DNA of 64,000 nucleotides from Aquabacter sediminis (GCF_028863665.1 NZ_JARBFX010000006.1:346466-410465), one strand, 5' to 3'. Positions 38,070 to 48,150 are shown, numbered from the stretch's first letter. Program-made: numbers and translations. The notes: generated by a model from the sequence alone, not told the origin.

Positions 38070-38888
38070 ATGATGCGCCTGCCTACCGCCCCGCTCCTTC
38101 TCGCCTTGTGTGCCGCGAGCCTTGGCGCCGGGCTGGACGCGTCCATCTCCCCCACCTTCGCCCAAGGTGCGGGCACGCCGAAAAGCGAGCCTCGGCCGGC
38201 AACCCAGAAGCCTGCACCGCCCAGGCCGGCCAAGGTCGACCCGGCGCTCCAGGCGGCCGCCCAGAAGATTGCCGGCCCCTTCATCCTGTCCAGCGCCGAT
38301 GGCGCGCGCACCTGCCCCCTGACGCTGCGCGCGGACCCCGCGTCAAATGCAGCATCGGGCTCCGGTGCGGCCTTCCTGGTCAGCCAGGAGGGGGGTCCCT
38401 GCACGGCCATCGCCTTCGCCCCGCAGATGGTCGCCTGGTCGCTGGACCCCTCCGGCGCCATCCGGCTGCTGGACGCGCAAGGCCGCCTTGGGGTCGAGTT
38501 CACCGAGGCCACGGGCGGCAGCTACGAGGCCCTGCGCGAGGGCGACGGCGTCTATTTCCTCGCCCATCCCGCCGCGCAGAGCGGCATTGAGGTGTCGGTG
38601 GAGGAGATGACCGGCGACTGGGACCTCGCCCGGACGGCCGGCAAGCCCATCTGCCGCTGGACCCTTTCTCCTGACCCCGGACCCGGTGGCAGCCTGATGG
38701 TGCGGGTGGCACCGGGATGCGACGCGGGGCTTTCGCAGTTCGTCCCTTCGGGCTGGCGGATCGAGGGCGGGAATGTCCTGGTGGAGTCCGGCTCGGGTGC
38801 ACCGCCGGTGCGATTCGCGCGACAGGAAGATGGCAGCTGGGCGAAGGTTCCCGAGCGCGGTCGCCCGCTCCTCCTGTTGCGCCCCTGA
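38070..38888 (+). CDS. Exported protein with tandem AprI/Inh-like domains
   Basis: A 272-residue protein with a signal peptide (cleaved near TFAQ), a Pro/Lys-rich linker (35-60) and two copies of the AprI/Inh metalloprotease-inhibitor pattern. The second (about 180-265) is clear: MTGDWDLARTAGKPICRWTL, then VAPGCDAGL and WRIEGGNVLVES. The first (about 65-150), beginning IAGPFILSSADGARTCPLTL, is more divergent. Inh proteins inhibit secreted serralysin-type proteases in the periplasm; no protease gene is in the window. Single gene upstream of the porin. Confidence 0.75.
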   Translation: MMRLPTAPLLLALCAASLGAGLDASISPTFAQGAGTPKSEPRPATQKPAPPRPAKVDPALQAAAQKIAGPFILSSADGARTCPLTLRADPASNAASGSGAAFLVSQEGGPCTAIAFAPQMVAWSLDPSGAIRLLDAQGRLGVEFTEATGGSYEALREGDGVYFLAHPAAQSGIEVSVEEMTGDWDLARTAGKPICRWTLSPDPGPGGSLMVRVAPGCDAGLSQFVPSGWRIEGGNVLVESGSGAPPVRFARQEDGSWAKVPERGRPLLLLRP

Positions 38889-39057
38889 CACAGTCGGGCC
38901 GCAGGACAGGCATTTCCCACACGGAAAGAGGATGCTGCACTGCGGCCTAAACCTTGGCCGTGCGCTGAGTTTCCCCTGCCCGTTGCGATTTTGCAACATT
39001 GAAATCCAGCATTCATGCGGTGTTGTCTAATTTTTGGTCAGCGCGTGCTCCTTTTTT

Positions 39058-39073
39058 CACATTGGACAATGTG
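39058..39073. promoter_or_regulatory. Perfect dyad upstream of the porin gene
   Basis: CACATTG-GA-CAATGTG at 39058-39073, 48 bp before the porin ATG, in a low-GC leader. A second dyad GTTGC-N6-GCAAC lies at 38982-38997. Either could be an operator or an RNA hairpin. Confidence 0.45.
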
Positions 39074-39121
39074 GAGAAATTTGGTCTCAATCAAATCAGA
39101 TTTCTTCTTGGGGGTAGGTGT

Positions 39122-40042
39122 ATGAAAAAGCTCGCACTCGCTGCCGCTGCCAGCACGATGATCGCCGGCTCGGCTTTCGCGGCCGATCTGTCGACGATGC
39201 CCGTGAAGGCCGTGGTGGCGCCGCCGCCGCCCCCCATGTGGGACCTGGCCTTCGGTGTGACTGGCACGTCCGACTATCTGTTCCGCGGCATCAGCCAGAC
39301 CAACAACAACCCCGCCATCCAGGGCTATGTCGAGCTGCAGCTGTTCGACTGGGTTTACCTGAACGTGTGGGGCTCCAACGTTAACTGGGTCGGCACCACC
39401 ATTTCGGGTCTCGGCTACACCAACCCCAACAGCTCGCTGGAAGTGGACTTCTCGGGTGGCCTGCGCCACACCTGGAACAACTTCACCCTCGACGTCGGCG
39501 CGGTGTACTACACCTATCCCGGCAGCAGCGCCTCGGTTGACCCGGCCACCGGCCTGTCCACCGGCCCCGGCTCGACCGACTACAATTACTGGGAAATCTA
39601 CGCCAAGCCCTCCTATCAGGTGGCGCCCTGGCTGAACCTCGGCCTGAACCTCTACTGGACCAGCGACTTCGCTGCCACCGGCACCGACGGCACCGCGCTC
39701 TCGGTCACCGCCAAGGTTCCGCTGCCCGCGTTCGGCCCCGGCGGCGACTTCGGCTGGTACCTGTCTGGCGAGTTCGGCCATCAGTGGCTGTCCACCAGCG
39801 CCTACAATTACGACGTGACCAACGTCTTCACCGGCTACACCTACAACACCACGATCGCTGGCTACAATTGGTGGAACGTCGGCGTTGGCTTCACCTACAA
39901 GGCGGCCACCCTGGATCTGCGCTACTCCGGCACGGATCTGAGCAACGACAACTGCGCCTTCATGATCAGCAACCAGAATGCTTGCGGCAACAAGTTCGTC
40001 GCCAGCCTCTCCTTCGCGACCTCCTTCAACGCTCTGAAGTGA
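39122..40042 (+). CDS. TorF-family putative outer-membrane porin
   Basis: A 306-residue outer-membrane beta-barrel with a signal peptide (MKKLALAAAASTMIAGSAFA). The family hallmark TSDYLFRGISQTNNNPAIQG follows immediately, with alternating aromatic strands after it (e.g. YNWWNVGVGFTY) and a final LSFATSFNALK strand. TorF/TIGR02001 proteins are presumed porins. Cys residues in DNCAFMISNQNACGNK may bridge a loop. An upstream in-frame ATG at 38999 is not used. The 5' region is unusually AT-rich, and a strong terminator follows. Confidence 0.88.
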   Translation: MKKLALAAAASTMIAGSAFAADLSTMPVKAVVAPPPPPMWDLAFGVTGTSDYLFRGISQTNNNPAIQGYVELQLFDWVYLNVWGSNVNWVGTTISGLGYTNPNSSLEVDFSGGLRHTWNNFTLDVGAVYYTYPGSSASVDPATGLSTGPGSTDYNYWEIYAKPSYQVAPWLNLGLNLYWTSDFAATGTDGTALSVTAKVPLPAFGPGGDFGWYLSGEFGHQWLSTSAYNYDVTNVFTGYTYNTTIAGYNWWNVGVGFTYKAATLDLRYSGTDLSNDNCAFMISNQNACGNKFVASLSFATSFNALK

Positions 40043-40408
40043 TGTCGTCCTGGCTTCGGCCAGGGTTGCACCTCGCATCTGCCGCGCCTTGGCGCGGTGC
40101 TCGAGACCAGAAGCCCCGTCGGATCTCCGGCGGGGTTTTTGTTTGTCTCGCAAGTCAACGGGCGGGCGGGGACCGCCACGCCCTGATCCTGCCATCCCAA
40201 GCGCGCAAACAAGGGGATGCCACGCCCGGCGTGCTGCATTGCTGGGCGCCCAAGGGGGGATTGCTAGGCGGCGTGCCGAGCGTGGAGGTGGCTTGCGGGG
40301 GTGTGGCCCGTGTGTCTCGCGCAGGCGAACATGCCGGGCGCAGGCGTCGCAGATTCGGCGATCCCATGTCCAACCGGCGAAGCTGGGCGGCGCTCAGTTC
40401 CGGTCGGC
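40043..40408. other. Intergenic region, porin to histidine kinase
   Basis: 366 bp between two convergent genes. It contains the porin terminator at 40114-40144. The remainder shows no gene: the short ORFs have random composition. Confidence 0.5.
40114..40144 (+). terminator. Terminator of the porin gene
   Basis: Stem CCCCGTCGG/CCGGCGGGG (40114-40122 with 40127-40135, one T-G pair), ATCT loop, followed by TTTTTGTTT. Confidence 0.9.
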
Positions 40409-42919
40409 TCAGGCCTGGCCTGCACGCACCATGCGGACGGATGGCGCGGCGGTCATCGCCTCGACGCGGGCAAGGAGCGTGTCCAACTCGAACGGCTTGG
40501 TCAGCAGCTCCGTGCCCGGCCGGCGGTCTGCCTGGCCGAGATCCAGCTCGTGGGCATAGCCGGTGACGAACAGCACCTTCAGGCCCGGACGCCGCGCCCG
40601 CCCCGCATCCGCCAGCTGGCGCCCGTTCATGCCGGGTAGCCCCACATCGGTCACCAGGAGATCAATCACGGCGCCGGACTCCAGGATAGCCAAGCCCGAG
40701 GGACCGTCGGCCGCCTCCATCACCCCGTAGCCGACCTCGGCGAGCGCCTCCACCACCAGGGCGCGCACCGCGGCCTCGTCCTCCACCACCAGCACCCGCG
40801 CCGTCTGGCCGGCATGGCGCAGCGTCAGGCCCGGACTGTCGGAGGGCGCCTGTTCGGCGGGTGCATCGCTGCGCGGCAGAAGAAGCATCATCTTCGTTCC
40901 CGCCCCTGGCGCGCTCTCGATGCAGGTGGAACCGCCGGACTGCTGGGTGAAGCCATAGATCATGGACAGGCCAAGCCCTGTCCCCTTGCCCAGCGGCTTG
41001 GTGGTGAAGAAGGGGTCGAAGGCCTTGGCCATGGTCTCGGCCGACATGCCATGGCCGGTATCGGAGACGGCGACAAGGACATAGTCGCCCGGCTGTGCCA
41101 GCCGGTAGCGTCGACACTGCGCCTCCTCCACCGGCAGGTTCCTGGCCGCGATGGCCAGCTGTCCGCCATGGGGCATGGCATCCCGGGCATTGATCGCCAG
41201 GTTGAGAATGGCGCTTTCCAGCTGGTTGGGGTCGCAGGTTGCGGGCCACAGGTCGGCTGGCGCCTGCACTTCCAGCGTGATCAGCTCGCCAATGGACTTG
41301 CGGATGAGGTCTTCCATCCCCCGCACCAGCGCCATCACATCCACGGGCCGCGGATCCAGCGACTGGCGGCGGGAAAAGGCGAGGAGGCGCTGGGTGAGCG
41401 ATGCCGCCCGGTCGGCGGAGGCGCCGATGATGGATAGATAAGTCCCGACGTCCGCGCCCGCATCACGCGCACGCCGCCGGCGGATCATGTCGAGGGAGCC
41501 CGTGATGCCCGTCAGCAGGTTGTTGAAATCATGGGCGATGCCCCCCGTCAGCTGGCCCACGGCCTCCATCTTCTGCGCGTGGCGCAGCGCCTCCTCGGCG
41601 TGCAGGAGGGCTTCGGCATTGGCCTTCTGCTCGGTAATGTCGCGGCCATAGCCAAAGACGAGACCGCCCTCCCGCGCCGTGTGCCAGGAGATCCAGCGCA
41701 GCCCGCCGTCAGCGGTGCGGAATCGGTTCTCGAACGCGGTCAGGTCCTCCCCCCCGACAGCCCGCCGCAAGGCGGAGGCGGAGCCCGGCACGTCCTCGGG
41801 CGGCATGAATTCCGCAAAGTTGCGGCCGACCACCTGGTCCGGCGCATGGCCGAGGATACGGGTCCATGAGGGGCTGACCGAGCGAAAGATGCCATCAGCG
41901 GTCACCGTGACCAGCAGGTCGCGCGAATGGGACCAGATGCGGTCCGCACGCCGCCGCTCCTCCGCCAAGGCCGCCACATTGGCCAGGGCGCCGCTGATCT
42001 GCCCGGCCAGCAGGCGCGCGAGATCGGTCACATCGGTGTCGCTGCGCAGATAGGGGTTGAGGCCCAGCACCAGATGTCCCGCCGGCCCTTCCTCGGAAGC
42101 CCCGGGTATGGGCACCAGCAGCGCGCGCGCGGGCGGCACCTCCCAGGCCCCCATGGGGCGGGGCAGGTCCACCGGCAGATCAAGGAGGCGCCAGGGGGCT
42201 GCGCGGCTTTCCAGTGGCGCATCCAGGGGCCAGGGGTGGGACACAAGCGGCCCAGCGGCCTGCGAACAGGCAACGCCCCGCCACCCCTTCTCGCCCCGCA
42301 GATAGATCAGGGCGAATGGAAAATCGCGGGGATTGGCGCCCAACACGGTGCGGGCGGCGGCGCAGACCGCTTCATCGGTGGTTGTGCCCACCAGCTCCAT
42401 GCCAAGCATGCGCAGCGAACCCAGCCGGCGCTCGGCGATGACGCGCTCAGTGACTTCCGTCACCACGCAGAGCAGCCCATCCACCGCGCCTGTTGGCCCG
42501 AACAGCGGACTGTATGAAAAGCTGTGATAGGTCTCCTCGGGAAAGCCGCTGCGCTCCAGCAGCAGGAGGAGGGCGTCGTTCCAGGTGGCCTCTCCCGCGC
42601 GCACGCGCGCCACCTGGTCAGCCACATCCTCATAGACCTCCGCCCAAACCTCGCGGAAGGGGCGCCCGAGCATGGCGGGATGCTTCAGGCCGAGGGTGGG
42701 AATGTAGCTGTCATTATAGAAGAAATTCAGGTCCTCCCCCCAGCCGAGCCACATCTCGAACCTTGAGGTGAGCAGCATGCGCAGCGGGATCTTCAGACCC
42801 TCCGGCCAGGACCGCGGATCGCCCAGCGGCGTTTTCGACCAGTCGTGCGCCCGCATGCGAGCGGCCATTTCGCTCGAGCCGGGAAACACCTCCGCGAGAT
42901 CTGGACGCGGCTCCGCCAC
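40409..42919 (-). CDS. Hybrid sensor histidine kinase/response regulator
   Basis: An 836-residue soluble kinase with no membrane segment. Domains in order: PAS-like (about 45-160), GAF-like (165-320), PAS (335-440, ending [13 protein letters not shown]), HisKA with phospho-acceptor His463 in [11 protein letters not shown], HATPase_c ([33 protein letters not shown]) and a C-terminal receiver domain with Asp758 in [10 protein letters not shown] and Lys in LTKPFE. Translation starts at GTG (42919) after GGAAGG. No partner regulator gene adjoins it. The signal is unknown; the PAS/GAF set suggests a cytoplasmic cue. Confidence 0.92.
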   Translation of the reverse strand: MAEPRPDLAEVFPGSSEMAARMRAHDWSKTPLGDPRSWPEGLKIPLRMLLTSRFEMWLGWGEDLNFFYNDSYIPTLGLKHPAMLGRPFREVWAEVYEDVADQVARVRAGEATWNDALLLLLERSGFPEETYHSFSYSPLFGPTGAVDGLLCVVTEVTERVIAERRLGSLRMLGMELVGTTTDEAVCAAARTVLGANPRDFPFALIYLRGEKGWRGVACSQAAGPLVSHPWPLDAPLESRAAPWRLLDLPVDLPRPMGAWEVPPARALLVPIPGASEEGPAGHLVLGLNPYLRSDTDVTDLARLLAGQISGALANVAALAEERRRADRIWSHSRDLLVTVTADGIFRSVSPSWTRILGHAPDQVVGRNFAEFMPPEDVPGSASALRRAVGGEDLTAFENRFRTADGGLRWISWHTAREGGLVFGYGRDITEQKANAEALLHAEEALRHAQKMEAVGQLTGGIAHDFNNLLTGITGSLDMIRRRRARDAGADVGTYLSIIGASADRAASLTQRLLAFSRRQSLDPRPVDVMALVRGMEDLIRKSIGELITLEVQAPADLWPATCDPNQLESAILNLAINARDAMPHGGQLAIAARNLPVEEAQCRRYRLAQPGDYVLVAVSDTGHGMSAETMAKAFDPFFTTKPLGKGTGLGLSMIYGFTQQSGGSTCIESAPGAGTKMMLLLPRSDAPAEQAPSDSPGLTLRHAGQTARVLVVEDEAAVRALVVEALAEVGYGVMEAADGPSGLAILESGAVIDLLVTDVGLPGMNGRQLADAGRARRPGLKVLFVTGYAHELDLGQADRRPGTELLTKPFELDTLLARVEAMTAAPSVRMVRAGQA

Positions 42920-43140
42920 CTTGCCTTCCCCCTGACCTTATGCGGCGCCCAAGTTTGGGGCACCCGGCACAACGCCTCCGCCACGCTTTGGTTCACGCTG
43001 GCGGTGCGTTTTTGCGCCCGCGGTGAGAGGGCGAGCGCGGGTGCACATCATAAGGCAAGCGGGCGCCTCGGCCAGCCGTGCCCTGCCTGACGGCCTGAAA
43101 GGCGGGAGGCGTTCCACAGAGCGCAGAGTGGGAGCCGATC

Positions 43141-43941
43141 CTAACCCTGGTCACCTCCACCCACGGGAAGGACCGTGCCGGTGATGTAGGAGGCCTCGTC
43201 AGAGGCCAGGAACAGGATGGCAGCGGAGATTTCGGCAAGCTCCCCATAGCGCCCCAGATGGGTGGAGCGGACCGTCTGGTCCACCACCTCCTGCATCCAG
43301 GCCTTGTCCTGATCCGTGGGGAGGTCGGTGCCGCGCGGAATGCGGCGCGGCGGAGCGGCCACCCCGCCCGGTGCCACCGCATTCACGCGAATGCCGGTGC
43401 CGGCCAGCTCGAAGGCAAGCGAGGCGGTCAGCGCGTTCACGCCGCCCTTGGATGCTGAATAGGGGATGCGGTTGATGCCCTTGGTGGCGATGGACGAGAC
43501 ATTCACGATGGCGCCGCGCCCCTGCTCCAGCAGATAGGGCAAGGCTGTGCGGCAACCCCACAGGGTGGGAAAGAGCGAACGACTGATCTCCGCCTCGATC
43601 TGCGCCTCGCTGAAGGTATGGAAAGGCCGCATCCAGATGGCGCCGCCCACATTGGTCACCAGCACGTCGATTGCGCCGTGGGCCGCCATGGCGCGGGCCA
43701 TGACGCGCTCATTGCCCGCATAGATCTCCAAGTCCTCCTCCAGCGCCACCACGGGAGCGGTGCCGGGAAGGGCCTCGATCTCCCGCGCCACCTCATGGAT
43801 GAGGGGCGAGCGGTCAACGATGACGAGGCGCGCGCCCTCGGCGGCGGCCTCGAGCGCCACTTGCTTGCCCACGCCCTGGGCGGCGCCGGTCACCACCACG
43901 CTCTTGCCGGCGAAGCGGGCGCGGGAAGTCTTCTGGTCCAT
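43141..43941 (-). CDS. benD: Benzoate diol dehydrogenase (SDR)
   Basis: Short-chain dehydrogenase of 266 residues. It is expected to convert 1,6-dihydroxycyclohexa-2,4-diene-1-carboxylate to catechol with loss of CO2. The NAD motif TGAAQGVG (18-25) and catalytic Ser149/150, Tyr161 and Lys165 are present. The segments VDRSPLIHEVAREIE, NVGGAIWMRPF, AEISRSLFPTLWGCR and APGGVAAPPRRIPR match BenD specifically rather than generic SDRs. It is the last gene in the MFS, catB, catA, benD minus-strand series. Its usual partners benABC are not in the window. The ATG at 43941 is preferred over 43983. Confidence 0.87.
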   Translation of the reverse strand: MDQKTSRARFAGKSVVVTGAAQGVGKQVALEAAAEGARLVIVDRSPLIHEVAREIEALPGTAPVVALEEDLEIYAGNERVMARAMAAHGAIDVLVTNVGGAIWMRPFHTFSEAQIEAEISRSLFPTLWGCRTALPYLLEQGRGAIVNVSSIATKGINRIPYSASKGGVNALTASLAFELAGTGIRVNAVAPGGVAAPPRRIPRGTDLPTDQDKAWMQEVVDQTVRSTHLGRYGELAEISAAILFLASDEASYITGTVLPVGGGDQG

Positions 43942-44018
43942 GGAACGGCTCGGCTCCTCGTCAGGTCCGTGCGGCGCGCCCAAACGGGGCGCACCGGTTC
44001 AGGGTTTCAAGCCGCCCC

Positions 44019-44948
44019 TCAATGGGCAGGAACATGGGCGCGGTCGACCACCGTCTTCGGCGCGTCGGCCCGCTCCTTGGTGAGCACGATGTCGAACGTC
44101 GTGCGGGCGAAGGGCTGGTTGAAACCGGCATCGCGGATCGCCTCCGCATCGGTCACGCGCTCCAGCGTCACCACCAGTTCCTCGCGGGTGCCGAAGGCAA
44201 AGTCGGTATAAAGATATTCGTCGCCGGTGAAGTTGAACTGCGTGGTCAGCTGGCGATAGCCCGGCGCCGAGATGAAATAATGCACATGGGCGGGGCGCTC
44301 CGCATGGCGGCCCACTGCCGTCATCAGCTGGCGGGTGGCGCTTTCCGGCGGGCAGCCATAGCCGTTGGGCACGATGGTGCGGGCGCGGTAGCGGCCTTCC
44401 GCGTCGGTCTCGATGCGCCGGCGCAGATTATAGGGCGCCTGCTCGCCATCGATGAAGGAATAGCCGCCCTTGGAATTGGCGTGCCAGATATCGACAATGG
44501 CGCCGGGAATGGGGGTGCCGGCCTCGTCGGTCACCTGGCCCTCGATGATGAAGATCTCGCCGGGATCGGTGCCGTCATCCATCCGCGCCTCGCCTTTGGA
44601 GAGCGGCGCGCCGGCCACGTAAAGCGGCCCCTCGATGGTGCGCATAGTGCCGCCCGAAAGGCCCGCGAGGCGCTCGGCCTCGTCGAGCCGCAGGTCGAGG
44701 AAATGCTCCAGCGCGACGCCGGGCACCAGCAGGCCCAGTTCGTCATTCTTGGCCGCCTTGCCGATGAAGGCGACAGCCGCCCAGAACTCGTCCATGGAAA
44801 CATCGCACTCGTCGATCACCTGCATCAGGCGATAGAGCAGCTTCTCGGTGACCTCCTTGACGCGGGCATTGCCCTTGTCGGTGTCCGTGCCCGCGGCACG
44901 GGCGGCGAGCAGCTTCTTGTCGGCGTCGGAAATGAGGTTCGCAGGCAT
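44019..44948 (-). CDS. catA: Catechol 1,2-dioxygenase
   Basis: Intradiol ring-cleavage enzyme of 309 residues, giving cis,cis-muconate. The N-terminal linker domain (residues 1-100) and the catalytic domain are complete. The Fe(III) ligands are seen as Tyr163 (GGYSF), Tyr197 (PNGYG), His221 and His223 (RPAHVHYF). Length and the GPLYVAGAPLS segment are those of CatA rather than of chlorocatechol or protocatechuate enzymes. It lies 84 bp after catB and 77 bp before benD. Confidence 0.95.
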   Translation of the reverse strand: MPANLISDADKKLLAARAAGTDTDKGNARVKEVTEKLLYRLMQVIDECDVSMDEFWAAVAFIGKAAKNDELGLLVPGVALEHFLDLRLDEAERLAGLSGGTMRTIEGPLYVAGAPLSKGEARMDDGTDPGEIFIIEGQVTDEAGTPIPGAIVDIWHANSKGGYSFIDGEQAPYNLRRRIETDAEGRYRARTIVPNGYGCPPESATRQLMTAVGRHAERPAHVHYFISAPGYRQLTTQFNFTGDEYLYTDFAFGTREELVVTLERVTDAEAIRDAGFNQPFARTTFDIVLTKERADAPKTVVDRAHVPAH

Positions 44949-45032
44949 TGGCGTTTCCTGTCTTGGTCTGATTGGGTCAAGGCCCCCGAGCGATCCGGGT
45001 CGGCGGCGTGGAAGTTGGAAGGGTCGCGGCGT

Positions 45033-46205
45033 TCAGCCCGCCTGCCCGGCGGTGCTCACCACATGCAGCGAACGCTCTGCCCGGTCGCGGCGGAAGCGGG
45101 CGAGCTGGCGCTCGCTCAAGGTCACGCCGAGGCCGGGGCCGGTGGGGACCGCGAGGCCGAAATCGGAATAATCCAGCGGGGTTTCCAGGATTTCCTCGGT
45201 GAGCAGCAGCGGCCCGAACAATTCGGTGCCCCATTCCAGGCGGCCGAGGGTGGAGAAGAGATGGGCCGAGGCAGCGGTGCCGACCCCCGCCTCCAGCATG
45301 GTGCCGCCATAAAGGCCGATGCCGGCGGCTTCCGCAATGGCCGCCACCTTGGCGGCGGCGAACAGGCCGCCGGACTGCTCGATCTTCAGCGCGAACACGT
45401 CGGCCGCCGCCTGGGCGGCGAGCACGAAGGCGGTGTCCGGGCCGTAAAGGGCCTCATCCGCCATGATGGCCACCGGCGTCTCCCGCGCGAGGCGGGCGAG
45501 GCCCGCCACGTTGCGCAGGGCGACCGGCTGCTCAATCAGGTCGACACCCGCCTCGGCCAGCAGGGGCAGCATGGCGGAGGCGGTGGCCTCCGACCAGGCC
45601 TGGTTGATGTCCACCCGCACGGACGCCCGCGTGCCGAGCGCCCGCTTGATGGCGGCCACATGGGCCACATTGGCGCGCGGATCGCCCTTGCCGATCTTCA
45701 GCTTGAAGATGTTGTGACGGCGGCGCGCCAGCATCTCCTCGGCCTCGGTGATGTCGCGCTCGGTATCGCCGCTCGCCAGGGTCCAGGCCACCGGCAGGCG
45801 GTCATGCTGGCGCCCGCCCAGCAGCTCGGAGATGGGGAGCCCCACGCGCTGGCCGAGCGCGTCGAGAAGCGCCGTCTCCACCGCGCACTTGGCGAAATGG
45901 TTGCCCTGCACCGACGTGCCGATGGTGGCCATGGTGCGGGCGACGCGGTTGGCGTCGCAGGCCAGGAGGATGGGCGCCATATAGGTGTCGATGGCGAGCT
46001 TCATGCCCTCCGGACTCTCGGCGCCATAGGCCAGCCCGCCAATGGTGGTGCCCTCGCCGATGCCCACCGTGCCGTCGGACATGTGGAGGCGCACGATCAT
46101 CAGCACCTGCTGGCGCATGGTGGCCATGGCCAGCTGGTGGGGGCGGATCGTCGGCAGGTCGACGATGAAGGTCTCGATCCGCTGGACTTTCACGGCCTCG
46201 GCCAC
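45033..46205 (-). CDS. catB: Muconate cycloisomerase
   Basis: Enolase-superfamily enzyme of 390 residues that converts cis,cis-muconate to muconolactone. Catalytic residues match the muconate lactonizing enzyme pattern: Lys168 and Lys170 (KLK), metal ligands Asp199 (VDIN), Glu225 (IEQP) and Asp250 (ADEA), and Lys274 (KIEQ). The N-terminal WTLASGDTERDI and IGTSVQGNHFAKCAVE segments are family-typical. The start is a GTG at 46205 with AGGAG upstream; the open frame extends to 46805 but that part is antisense-type sequence over the transporter gene. Confidence 0.92.
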   Translation of the reverse strand: MAEAVKVQRIETFIVDLPTIRPHQLAMATMRQQVLMIVRLHMSDGTVGIGEGTTIGGLAYGAESPEGMKLAIDTYMAPILLACDANRVARTMATIGTSVQGNHFAKCAVETALLDALGQRVGLPISELLGGRQHDRLPVAWTLASGDTERDITEAEEMLARRRHNIFKLKIGKGDPRANVAHVAAIKRALGTRASVRVDINQAWSEATASAMLPLLAEAGVDLIEQPVALRNVAGLARLARETPVAIMADEALYGPDTAFVLAAQAAADVFALKIEQSGGLFAAAKVAAIAEAAGIGLYGGTMLEAGVGTAASAHLFSTLGRLEWGTELFGPLLLTEEILETPLDYSDFGLAVPTGPGLGVTLSERQLARFRRDRAERSLHVVSTAGQAG

Positions 46206-46294
46206 GGGGTGCGCTCCTGCATCTTTGGAGAGAGAAAAGGGGCGGCGCGCAGGCGCGCCGCCGGAAAAGGAGGGGCGAAGGTCGCCCCTTTTGG

Positions 46295-47659
46295 TCAGTG
46301 CGCGGCGGGAACCGGCTCGCCCTGCGGCTCGGAGGAGGTGCGCACCGTGAGGGTGGCCAGCGCCGCCAGGGCCAGCGGGATGGCGAGCGCCATGAAGTAG
46401 CCGGAAGGACCGGCCCCCGAGAGCAGCTGGCCGCCAATGGCCGAGCCCACGATGGCCCCCGAGCGGCCGATGCCGATGCCCCAGCCCGTGGCGGTGGCGC
46501 GCAGCTGGGTGGGATAGGCATTGGCGATCAGGTAGTTCAGCACCAGCTGCTGGCCGCCGATGCCGAAGCCGGCAACGGCGATCAGGGTGAAGACCACCGG
46601 CCAGCGGTCGCCCGCCATGCCGAGCCCGATCGCCGTTCCGATGCCCACCAGGAACATGAACACCAGGAGCTTGCGGGCATCCACCTTGGGCAGGAACGAG
46701 GAGAGCGGCAGGGCCATGGCGATGAAGGCGGCGTTGACTGTGACCGTGCCATAGGCGGCCTGAGCCTTTTCGAGACCAAGCCCGGTGAGGGCCGTGGGCA
46801 GCCACTGGAGCAGCAGGAACCAGGCGATCCAGTTGAACAGATAGATGGCGGAGATGGCGATGGTCACGGCCCGGTAGCGGCCCTCGAACAGGCCGGCGAT
46901 GGAGCCGCCGCGTTGCACCTTGGCGGGGCTGACGAGGCGGATGTCGGCTGGGATGCGCTGACCGGTCATCTGCTCCAGCAGCTTGCGGGCCTGGGCCTGG
47001 CCGTCATTCTCCTTGCGGGAGACGAGGTAGGCGGGGGACTCGGGCAGCAAAAAATAGATCACCACCATCAGCGCAAGGGGAATGGCACCGCCCAGCAGGA
47101 AGATGCCGCGCCAGCCGAGCACCGGCAGCCAGCTCGCCGCGATGAGGCCGCCCAGCATGGCGCCGGCGGGCAGGCCCAGCAGGACGCCGGTGATCATCAT
47201 GCCGCGCTTGGAGCCGGTGCTGTATTCACCGGCGAGCGCCAGCAAGGAGGGGGTCGCGCCGCCCATGCCCAGGCCGATCAGGAAGCGCAGCACGATGATC
47301 TGCGTCGGCGAGGTGGCATAGGCGCCCATGAGGGAGAACAGGCCGAACAGGAAGACGGCGATCAGGATCGCCTTGCGACGCCCGAACTTGTCGCCGAAAC
47401 TGCCAAGCCCGATGGCGCCCACCGTCATGCCGATGATGGAGGCGGTGATCACCCAGGTCATTTCCGCCGGCTTCATGCCGAATTCTTGCGCGATGGCCGG
47501 GCCGATGAAGGCGATGGACTGGGTGTCGAAGCCATCCAGCAGCGCGATGATGAAGCACAGCCCCACCACCGCCCAGCGGCGGCCGGTCATGGATCCGGCG
47601 TCGATGATGTCCTTGATGTCCCGTGTCGCCCCTCCCGGGGCCGTGATCGGTGTCGGCAT
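46295..47659 (-). CDS. Aromatic acid/H+ symporter, MFS AAHS family (BenK/PcaK/MucK-like)
   Basis: A 454-residue permease with 12 helices. The first-helix motif LLDGFDTQ is the DGFD signature of the aromatic acid:H+ symporter family, and GSFGDKFGRRKAI is the MFS loop 2-3 motif. Substrate is probably benzoate, muconate or a related acid, from its position as first gene of the catB-catA-benD operon. The upstream CatM-type site at 48035-48049 is 375 bp from the ATG. Confidence 0.9.
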   Translation of the reverse strand: MPTPITAPGGATRDIKDIIDAGSMTGRRWAVVGLCFIIALLDGFDTQSIAFIGPAIAQEFGMKPAEMTWVITASIIGMTVGAIGLGSFGDKFGRRKAILIAVFLFGLFSLMGAYATSPTQIIVLRFLIGLGMGGATPSLLALAGEYSTGSKRGMMITGVLLGLPAGAMLGGLIAASWLPVLGWRGIFLLGGAIPLALMVVIYFLLPESPAYLVSRKENDGQAQARKLLEQMTGQRIPADIRLVSPAKVQRGGSIAGLFEGRYRAVTIAISAIYLFNWIAWFLLLQWLPTALTGLGLEKAQAAYGTVTVNAAFIAMALPLSSFLPKVDARKLLVFMFLVGIGTAIGLGMAGDRWPVVFTLIAVAGFGIGGQQLVLNYLIANAYPTQLRATATGWGIGIGRSGAIVGSAIGGQLLSGAGPSGYFMALAIPLALAALATLTVRTSSEPQGEPVPAAH

Positions 47660-48034
47660 GGGTTTCCTCGCTTGTTCTGATGGTTGCCTGATGAGGCGAA
47701 AGAGACGCGCACGGCCGCAGAGCGTGCGCGGCGCGGCCCGGGCCGCGTCTGGAAGGAGGATCTGAAGAGGGACGCGGGGGCGCCCGATCCTCCGGCTCTA
47801 AGGAAGCGGAAGGCGCGCGGGCGAGGCTGCGCCGAGGCGCACCGTGAGGCTGCCCGATCGTGCGGCGCGCGCAGGGAATGCGCCAAGCAGTTGAAAGGCC
47901 GTCATGTTTCCTCCCATGGCGCACCGCCACGCGCCCCTTAAGGGCACCCGCGACTGTCCGAGCACGCTCTTCTTCTTGGGGCTGACCCTACCCGGCGCCG
48001 GGCGCGCGGCCCAACATCATTTCGGTCTATCTTC

Positions 48035-48049
48035 ATACCCTTTAGGTAT
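48035..48049. promoter_or_regulatory. CatM/BenM-type operator, site 1
   Basis: ATAC-N7-GTAT, a perfect match to the consensus known for CatM and BenM of Acinetobacter, as a dyad ATACC-N5-GGTAT. It lies 133 bp upstream of the LysR start and on the transporter side of site 2. Confidence 0.75.
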
Positions 48050-48150
48050 AATAGGATCGGGATGGACACGCCGTGCGGGGGCAATCTGGCCGTCCACGCC
48101 TTGGATTTTCAACCCAAGCGATGCATACGTACCTCATCGCCATCCACGTC

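Noticed and set aside
44022..46400. Plus-strand frame of 792 codons over catA and catB
   Set aside because: Shadow of the catB/catA genes, which have complete active-site motifs on the minus strand.
46206..46805. Upstream extension of the catB frame
   Set aside because: Overlaps the MFS gene out of frame; the GTG at 46205 with AGGAG gives the CatB N-terminus and catalytic residue numbering of the family.
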